Assembly: GCA_947579665.1 (NCBI GenBank) | Contig: OX388343.1 | Coordinates: 93,538,254 to 93,602,253, forward strand | Origin: Sympetrum striolatum | Taxonomy: Eukaryota; Arthropoda; Insecta; Odonata; Libellulidae | Direction of reading: 5' to 3' | DNA: 64,000 nt | Part shown: positions 55,900-64,000 of the stretch, piece after piece | Layout of the letters: each line of letters opens with the position of its first letter | Numbering within the stretch: the first letter of the stretch is position 1 | The notes under the pieces: generated by a model | The model's database searches: none | Told to the model about the DNA's origin: nothing | The model's input: only the letters and a program-made list of their open reading frames with translations | Position numbers and translations under genes: made by a program

Positions 55900-58800
55900 T
55901 CCGACAAAGATAACTTATGGATAAATCTATTCGTCCAGCCATTCAACTAGAAAATTAATAACTGGTCCTTGTTGATGATCAATTCGTATATCAATCAAAA
56001 TTTTATTCTTTGAATATTCGTGACAAGTTTATCAGCTGCAGCACTATTCCCACCCTTTTCGCCCCAATTGTCTACATAATCAGCCGCGTGGTCCACAACT
56101 CTCATCTCAGCACCTCTTGTATAATAACCTTCCTTTCTCCTCCGTTGAGGACACGACCAAAGGTTCGACGACGCAAAACAAGAAATGCATAATCTGCGGC
56201 TACTTGATTACTACGACCGAAACGAGAATATAAACGAGTCTGAAGAAGGCCGGGAAAGTTGATAGAAGCGCCCGTAAAGTAATGGACAAAGCGATATAAT
56301 CACATGCTGACCGGCCTATAATTTGGATTTCCTGCTCATCTGCATCCATTGGCAATAAACGGAACCAAATTTCCTTCCTCACACTCTTGTTTGTTCTTAA
56401 TTTATATCGCGTTTTTTTTACGCGCTATTTCATTTAGCAGACTCGCTCCTCCGCGGCTCTTTATTGCCTCGCCTGGAATGCCGTCGACTCGATGTCTGCA
56501 CACAAGGGCTCCCGTTCTTCCCTCAAGGGCCGCCGACGCTCACCTGCGACCGTTTAATGTGAGATTGTTTTTTCTCCCCTCGTTTCCACGATAACAGGGT
56601 GTCGTGGTCATCACCTCCTCTAGTAGCCGGGTTCGCTAGGGAATGAGTTAAATTCTTACCATACATGTAATGCTTCGTTGATTTTTTCTGGTTTACTTGG
56701 TAGTTCTTAGAAGTCGCATCGATTAAGTTGAAGATGCTTTGTTTTATCGACGATAGCCAATGTCTCATCAATTTATCTGAGCTCATAACTTTACTCTTAG
56801 TAAGCTTCTTCTTGGATATGTCGCCAAAAGTATCTATATGTCAGTGTTAGAATTGTTGTTCAGCATGTCCAAATCTCCATTATCATTTCGGTTCTAATGT
56901 TAAGAATGCACGTTGGAAAAAATGAGTGCTGTATTATTTCCTGGAAAAGGATCTTTTTTACTCAAGACATCAAATATGAATTCTATGGCTTTGTTAGCCC
57001 GTATTACCTTGTGATTAATTGATGAAAGGAGCCGTTTTACAAGAATCAAGGCAAGAGGTTTTGTGATATCATATCATATTTTCTCGTGATTATTTGATGA
57101 AAACAGAAATCTTATTGGTTTCGCTAAGAAGCAACAACATTTCCGAAATTTTGATTATTTCATAATAAAAAGGATGGGTAAAGTAAATAATTGTGAATTT
57201 ATTTTCTAATGTAGATTTAATAAACCATGCTTATTAAAAGTCGTAATTCATAAAAATCCCTTATTCAACGCAAGGTATAAAACATTTTCCTCGGATTTAA
57301 AAACAATGATCTATATTATATTATGAAAACTCATTCTAAGCGGATGATCTCCAGCTGTTACTATAACAAAGGAGTAAATAACGAGGAGATACTTAATTTA
57401 TTGGAGTTTTCAGTGATATTGGTATCGTTTACTATTGTTAATACAACACAATAGTGAATTGGTATTGGATGCGTACTATTCACGTTATTTTCAAAACATA
57501 TTCATGTAAAAATTGTATACGCATTTTTGTATGAAGAATTGTCATAAATACATATTAGGCAAACTAAACGGATCTAGATTTAAATACAATTTTATTTGAA
57601 AATGTTACTTTTATTATAATTTCACTTCTTCTAACGTATTTTTTTCTTTGTGAAAGTCTCCGACATTTCTCCCCATGGACACCCTAACCACTCTTCACGG
57701 AGGCGAAAATTTCCTTTCGCTGAAAAACGGCAAAGGCGAAAGATTCCTTTCCGTATTTGGCGCGATTTTAAGAATGAATGCCGCTTTAAACACCAATTAG
57801 CATCCTCGCGTTGTTTTGATTGATTTCTCGATAAATGCACATTCCGAAACCCTTGCATATTCCTTTCTGGAAACAGTTCCGCCATTGTCTTCAGCCGTCC
57901 GCTCTAACAGCTCAATCGCTCCCCGCTTTGGACATCAGACGTTCCTTTTATTCCCTCCGTGTCCGCTCATTTCGGTCCGCAGAGGTTATTACTTGTGGCG
58001 GATAGAGGCGTCACCGCGATACGTTTCCTGCCTTAGAAATGGCGTAAGAGGATACGTGGGCTCAACGTGAGTGACGACCCCTTGCAGATTCTCGGAATGG
58101 AGAAAAGTTGAAATGGAGAAAAGGCGGACTGCTTTTTTATCCGGAGGTCAACCGTTCGGTCGCAGTAAAGAAAGGCAGGAGGGTTAGAATTGCTGAGGTA
58201 ATGGCGAGGAGGCATTTTTTGTGTTGACGGCGATGTCATTCCGTGGTTTTTATCCCATAGCCGCGACGAATGCATCGCCAAAAGAAAACTTTATTGTTTG
58301 GAGCACGTTCCAGAACTTTTGAATCACGAAAAAAGCGAGTAGGAGTTAACGTATGAATGTAATGCAAATGTATTTTATTTGATGAGAAGGTAATTTATGT
58401 ATGCATTGGGATAAGTATTCCATCTCAATGAAAAGTTCTCCGTTGATATGCAGTACATCACTGTTATGCCCCATAGACTGGAATAATATTAATTTATTTA
58501 AGCCAAACAAAAAAGTTTCCTTGCGAAATTTGATTGCTTTTTAAGTCATTGTTGTAAATCTACAGTTTCTTCTTGGATGTTTTAAATGATTCCTATTTCT
58601 ATTAATTGAAAAATTGACTAAACTAACTTTGTATTAAAGATATTGATATTTTATTACAGTAAAGTGAAATTTTATATAAATGGAAATGATTTATGATTCA
58701 TACATGTTTATTTAGTAGGTATATAAAATTACAATGTAGTTTTACTGTGTTTTATTCTTATAATTATTTTTTCATTTTAAAATGTGTTTGTATTATAGTA

Positions 58801-59222
58801 AACAAAATACAGCTCGCACTAATCATTGGGGTAAACTTATTATTGAATTTCAAAAACGACAACACCTCACCTTTGGAAAAATATTCTGCACATAAAAGAG
58901 CCGGACACAGTCTCAAAAAGCAGTGTTTACTTTCTGGAAAGGAATTTCACCTTTGCCGTATTCTATCTAAAGTCATAATGCCCTTTCAACATTCCTCTAA
59001 CTTCCATCAAAATAACTGTGGTGCATTATATTTTGCCAAATTCATAAGAATATGTCTGTCGTACTTCAGGAATTCCCTGATGGCTTTATCGATTCGCATT
59101 GCTCAGAAAATCAGTAAATGGAGTCGTTCGTAGATATGGGGTGCCGATATAGCGATTATTTCCTAGATAATTTATTTCATAAGAGGTTCCCCTTAAATAT
59201 GGAGAACTCATTTGAATGTTGA
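55900..59222. other. No recognisable gene; GC-richer patches at about 56340-56640 and 57650-58290
   Basis: AT-rich with two patches of higher GC and CpG. Short frames on both strands in these patches are unrecognised. The frame at 58693-59133 (146 codons) is Lys/Phe/Ile-rich and unrecognised. Regulatory islands or exons are possible but not shown. Confidence 0.35.
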
Positions 59223-59287
59223 GCTCCCGGATGGCCAAGTGGACAGCGCGTTTGAAAGCGTTTCAGGATTCGATTACCAGTAGGAGC
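59223..59287 (+). mobile_element. tRNA-like sequence (pseudogene or SINE head)
   Basis: GCTCCCGGATGGCCAAGTGG has an A-box-like TGGCCAAGTGG, followed after about 23 nt by a B-box-like AGGATTCGATTACC and a 3' part AGGAGC that can pair with GCTCC at the start. This gives a crude acceptor stem. Length (about 65 nt) and arm quality are below those of a working tRNA, and the anticodon arm is unclear. Confidence 0.4.
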
Positions 59288-60524
59288 CCATGTACGAAAC
59301 GACCTAAGCTCTCGAAGCAGTCTAAAAGTATCAAAAACAATCATCAACGTATTCATCAATTCAGCACATCCTTATTTGAAAGCGAATATGAGACTTGAAA
59401 GAAAGTGACCGGACGTATGAAGGTCCCAGGTGCATACTTAACATTTTTGAGGCAAAAGACAGTCATTGTAAACTCTAAAATAATGAGACGTTAAAAAGAG
59501 AGGACATGTAGTTGCCAAGAAGGTAGTAATTTCTAAAGCAAGTGTGAAAATTAAGACTCCTTAGAGGAGATATTATTAGTGACGCTTTTTCAAAAAGAAC
59601 AGAGATGTCTTCTCCACATTTTTCAAAATTACGACAAGAAGTTATGACTTGAATTCTTCGGAAGCATAATCACTAACATTAGAGCATGCTTCAACCAGGT
59701 GTTGTATGACTCATTGTGAAACATGCGTGACTTAATATGATGCACATTGAAGCCTTGGGTAGTTAATTTAACACTTCGTATTTTATGTTGTAAGTTACAC
59801 TTTGTGCTTATAGTGAAAATCGGCACTAGACTGCATTTATTATTTATTCATTAAATGATTTATCATCAGATAATTTGCGCAGTTTATTTAAATGGGCGTA
59901 AAAATAAAAGTAAAGGAATTTATTATTTAGTCAATAGCAGCTATGAGATCATCTGTATGAATCTAACTAATTGAAATTCATTATTGCTAAACTCTTCAAC
60001 AGATCATTTCGTCCTCACAGGAAGTGCGGTTTACTAAAAATTTAATAGTGTTGGTTTCGTGCATCATAATTTGTAATGTTGTATTGTTTTCCACTCCCAT
60101 ATTTAACGATGGAATCGAATAAAGATTTTTTAGGTGGATACAGATGGCTTTCTTATAATTTTATCACTCCGAAATCCGTTCAAATCTTCGATTATATGAA
60201 CGCGTAATGTAGGCATTGCATTCACCATTTACTTTATCACGCTCATGAAATATCGTTATTGAGTTCCAAAAGTTAAAAAATCTTAAGGTAACTCCAATTT
60301 AAAAGGAGAGAACGTGTGGATAAGTCAGCAAGAGCAGCACAAAAAAAGAATCTTAGCCTTATTCCCATCACTTACTTACTTAGCTTATGCTCTCCGAGAG
60401 CCTATGCTAATACGATATAAATGCTGAAAATTGTTAGTAGTTCGCTGATGTGCAGTCGTGTAAATTTCGTAATTCTAGCCTCATTCAAAAACGGCAAAAT
60501 GCTAACGGTCTTAGGACAGGGGAA
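59288..60524. other. No recognisable gene
   Basis: AT-rich DNA in which I see no element, exon or RNA gene. Confidence 0.4.
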
Positions 60525-60850
60525 CAATAATAATAATAAAAACTCTTTATTCGGCGAGGTTAGGCCCATTAGGACCTCTCTTACACCTAACCATTAAGGG
60601 TAACTAATATCAATTACAAAAAAGGTGGAAAAAACAATACAAATATATAAATATAACAAGAAAATAAAAAGAAGAGGTAAAAAATAAAAGAATCGGGGTA
60701 TAGGGAAAAACTCCTCAGCGGAAGGCTTTCGGAGAAAAACCCACTGTGCGGGAAAACGCTCACACAAGAAGGGTAGCGAAAAAAACTCAGATGGAATAAA
60801 TACAAGCAGGTATATCACTAGTTGCATTATTGCTGACCAATATTGTCGGG
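60525..60850 (-). mobile_element. LINE 3' end on the minus strand
   Basis: Read on the minus strand, a hairpin AGGTCCTAATGGGCCT (60577-60562; 6 bp with one G-T pair, TAAT loop) is followed by AACCTCGCCGAATAAAGAG and a (TTA)n tail ending at 60525. This has the same parts as the LINE end at 55785, though the sequences differ. The interior is non-coding 3' UTR or decayed. A minus-strand frame at 60860-60594 is Phe/Leu-rich and is not taken as a gene. The 5' limit is a guess. Confidence 0.45.
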
Positions 60851-63800
60851 TAAATTTCATTGGTGGTTGACTACGGATGTAATTTATCTGAAAAGAAAGA
60901 AGAAGAAGAGTAGACGGAAAATAAGGAGACTTCGGAAATGCGATTTAAGTAATGGAGGCCTTAATGATTAAGATTAATATACTACTGCAATGTAATTAAT
61001 TATTCTCACTTAATATTATATAATAGTTATAATGGTAAGGATAATTGAAGTTATATTGATAGATAAAGCATGAATTCCCTGGAACGCACGCTGGAGGCAT
61101 TGCTATTTCATGAATCTGATTTCACTAAACAAAATGAGCCTTAAATGGCGACGTTAAAGGGGGGTCTGCGAAAAGGTAAGAGGGTCAAGGCTTTGGTCTA
61201 TCTTGAGGGGTGGTTCTTCCCAATCTATTCGTCTGCTTACCGAATCGATTTTGATCACCTGCGCCAGTACCACATGCAAAAAGAGTAGATCTACTTCATA
61301 AAACCGATAATTCTCGTAACTTTTATCCTCATGAGGTTCCAGACGTGTGTCGTACCCGCCCCGTGATTCGTTTCCCTTTGCCATTGATGATGACTCTAAT
61401 TTCTGCGCCGCTGAGTCTAAGTGAAGCAAATTGATTGAGAAAAGGCAGAGAAAAACGGCGTCGGTCCTCCGAATTAGCGCCCAATATCGCCTCGGCAGGG
61501 GATTTGCAGGCCCCGTCAGTCTTCTCTTTTACCGGAAGAAAGATCCTCTTTTACGTCGGCATAAAATGAGTTATTCTTAACAAGCGGCGCATTTGTGTTT
61601 TCCCGACTCAGGAAATTCCGTCTTTGAAAAAAGCGAGGTTCCGTTCGCTGGCGGTGTTCGAGCAAAACCGTACATTTTGACTGATGTCCTCGAGAAATTA
61701 CGTTAACGTATTTACTTTCCCGTTCAAGTGCGATATTTAAAGATTTCGAGGATATTGGAATAAATGAGCCTTCCTCAGTTAGCGACAGTTGTGTGGACGT
61801 TGCGGGCAATGAATAACGTTATCTTTTCAATAATTTATGAATATGAATACTTAACGAGCTTGCAAACATTGGAGTTTTCCGTCTTAAAACGTGGTTGTAA
61901 CTTAAATTTGGATTTATATGACCATTTCAACGTTTTTGCTTAATCTTTTAAGGTGATTTAATCCCTGTCATTCAGTGCTCCTTTAACATCTACATTTATT
62001 GTCGGTTTCGCTTCCTTACTCTGTAAAGTTGGTTTATGAATTTCATAGTATGAGCGTTTCAATGGTATGCTTGGTAGCAGTAGATACCTTGATAAGTTTG
62101 AGGATTCCTTTATTTGAGCTGTAATCTTTTATAGTTGTTGCTGTATTACCGTAGTCATACATAAGTTTATTCAACTAGTATCAACTACATGAAGTAGATT
62201 CTACATTAAATTAACCCGGCGGACTGCTGTGTATGGTGGAGTGTTTAGCGACAGAGTTTAAGAGCAGTGTTCATTGACAACTTAAAATAGATTCGCAGAT
62301 GAATTGTTAATTTATCCTCTCCCGTATTTCATTGTGGGCATGATTCACCTTTGGTGACATTAACTTCGGAGAAATTCCTTCCGTTAAAAATGTTAGCGTA
62401 GGGTAATTCGAAATGTTTGAGTTCGTCAAAGCCCTTTTCATATTTAACCGACGGAATCGCGTCATTGTGTCCTCGGTATCGCTCGGGCAGCGCTAATTCA
62501 ATTAGAGTATCCAAAAAAAAATTAAGCATTCTAAAGCAAATTCTCGTCTTCAGAATATTTGCGTCCAGTCATTTGCCTGGTCCTTCGAGTTAATGCGAAT
62601 CTTTGAATTTTTTCCTCACTTACAAGTTCCGTGATTTTGGCCTAATGCATGTGCCAATTTTACTTTTTCTTTTTGCTCTCAAAATTAATCATCTAACATT
62701 TATATTAGAAGAAATTCAATTGCACCCATCTCAAATCTGAATTGTCTGTAGATGGCATAGAGGGATAATTTTCTTTTACCGGAACCATCGTACGTCATGA
62801 GATAAAATTTTGTAAAACAAATAGAGTATTTTGGTTGCTTTTATGCCTCGTCTAGTCTAAACTCAGCGTTATTATTGTATTTGCTAACTTAACCTGCGAG
62901 TTCTATCAGTTAAATATCAACGGATATAATGGTAAATAATTTTAGTAATGAACGGTAGATCTGGTGAAAGAAAAGTTTTCGAAAGATACAATAATTAAGT
63001 TGCGACCCGTATTGAAGGTAAAAACGATCTTGCTGTTATTGAATAATATAAGAGTTGATGTTCAAGCAGCATCGAGGCCGAATCCTTACCATAAATCAAA
63101 TTGGAATAGAAAATTATGCAACCTTGAATAAAAATAATCTTATAAGATACATTTCGACGAGGAAGGGTTGATATTTCTGCTCAACAGCCTCGCTTCTACT
63201 TTCTTCCCCAGTCCTTCCAAATTTTCCCATTATCCTCCCTATATTTATTTTCCTTGAAATCTCGTTTATTCATTCATGCTAAATTCGATTCTCACCCAAT
63301 CCTCTCCCCCTTCACTCCAAGCGAAACCCTTCACCCGTAGACTTAATTTTCTCCTTTCCCACTGTCACTCCTTCCATCACAGCCCCTTTAACATTCCCTA
63401 TACACACGTCACTTGCCACTGAAGCAGCATTAAAACTCGCCCATCACACACTCGAAACGGTGACTGCGCACGATTACCAATCCCTTCCACAGCCACCTGT
63501 TCTCACACAATTAATTTTCCCCTCGTAAATTTCGTGTCATTTGTACCCCAGAAACACTGCAGTGCCCAAATTAGAAAATTCTTCTCCTTCTTTCCTCTCC
63601 GAAGCAAATGAGCCTTACGAAGGTCGGGGAAATGACCGCCGTCGCTTTTGTTGCATTTGCCACTGCGGATTGCGGTGCATTGCGGTAGTTACATTTGCTT
63701 CTCATCATAAAGAACATCTCTGGAGAAGTATGAAATTATATGCATCTGTGAATCAAGAATCATGTGCTTTAGACAATTATAAAGTGATTAGAATATCGTG

Positions 63801-64000
63801 TTTAAATTACCACTCACATTAGATATTAATTTCTTAAAGGTTTATTTTAGGTTATTCATAAATTTCACGTTTTTTTTAGCTTTTAGCTTAGTTTTAGGGT
63901 GATCATGAAATTGCATTATATTTCCACGCAATGAAGTCTAAACTGGCATTGAAATATCATTATACTCATGCTCGTTGTGCAATTTTAAGATCACACCATG
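60851..64000. other. No recognisable gene; GC-richer patch at about 61140-61770
   Basis: The patch at 61140-61770 is richer in GC and CpG and open on the minus strand for 91 and 97 codons (61429-61154, 61809-61516); neither product is recognised. The rest is AT-rich. A pyrimidine-rich stretch follows at about 63180-63540. The window ends without a recognisable gene. Confidence 0.4.

Noticed and set aside
1..64000. CRISPR arrays, operons, bacterial promoters or phage features
   Set aside because: None found. Base composition, LINEs and SINEs point to a eukaryotic nuclear genome.

Overview
This is AT-rich animal nuclear DNA, most likely from an arthropod and probably an insect. The pointers are two CR1/Jockey-type LINE reverse transcriptases, Penelope-type repeat ends with hammerhead-like motifs, tRNA-derived SINE pieces, a mariner-type mini-palindrome and Helitron-like ends. 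The sequence alone does not fix the species. I could not identify any host protein-coding gene, rRNA or functional tRNA. The long reading frames are reverse transcriptases; the other open frames are short, compositionally biased or unlike anything I recognise. The window therefore looks like intergenic or deep intronic DNA with many decayed mobile elements. Unrecognised small exons remain possible, especially in the GC-richer patches.

Layout. 1-18 kb: mostly unannotated, with a tRNA-like SINE piece (3.7 kb), a 0.67 kb foldback element (3.83-4.50 kb), a pre-miRNA-like hairpin (8.65 kb), a tRNA-like repeat (10.4 kb) and a Penelope-type fragment with a hammerhead-like core (10.9-11.0 kb). 18.2-20.6 kb: a second hammerhead-like motif, then a 1.8 kb foldback made of two head-to-head copies of one repeat family, carrying 317-bp tandem units and a long CA microsatellite. 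21.6-23.7 kb: a 5'-truncated LINE on the minus strand with an open RT frame. 25.5 kb: a second Penelope-type fragment. 29-36 kb: a SINE piece, a GTCC microsatellite, another member of the foldback family with 178-bp tandem units, and two Helitron-like 3' ends. 44.5-46.2 kb: a second 5'-truncated LINE, on the plus strand, from a different family. 47.9-49.3 kb: a mariner-like mini-palindrome and a short frameshifted LINE tail. 53-56 kb: a SINE piece, a third member of the foldback family and a LINE 3' end. 59-61 kb: a tRNA-like sequence and a LINE 3' end.

The parts do not form an operon or pathway. What they share is mobile-element biology: LINEs that could supply reverse transcriptase, short elements that depend on others, and repeated 3' hairpins that fit recognition by an element enzyme. 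The least ordinary item is the repeat family whose 5' end is a 31-bp palindrome, with copies at 18.7-20.6, 31.1-32.0 and 53.6-54.3 kb. Two of its copies sit head to head and share that palindrome.
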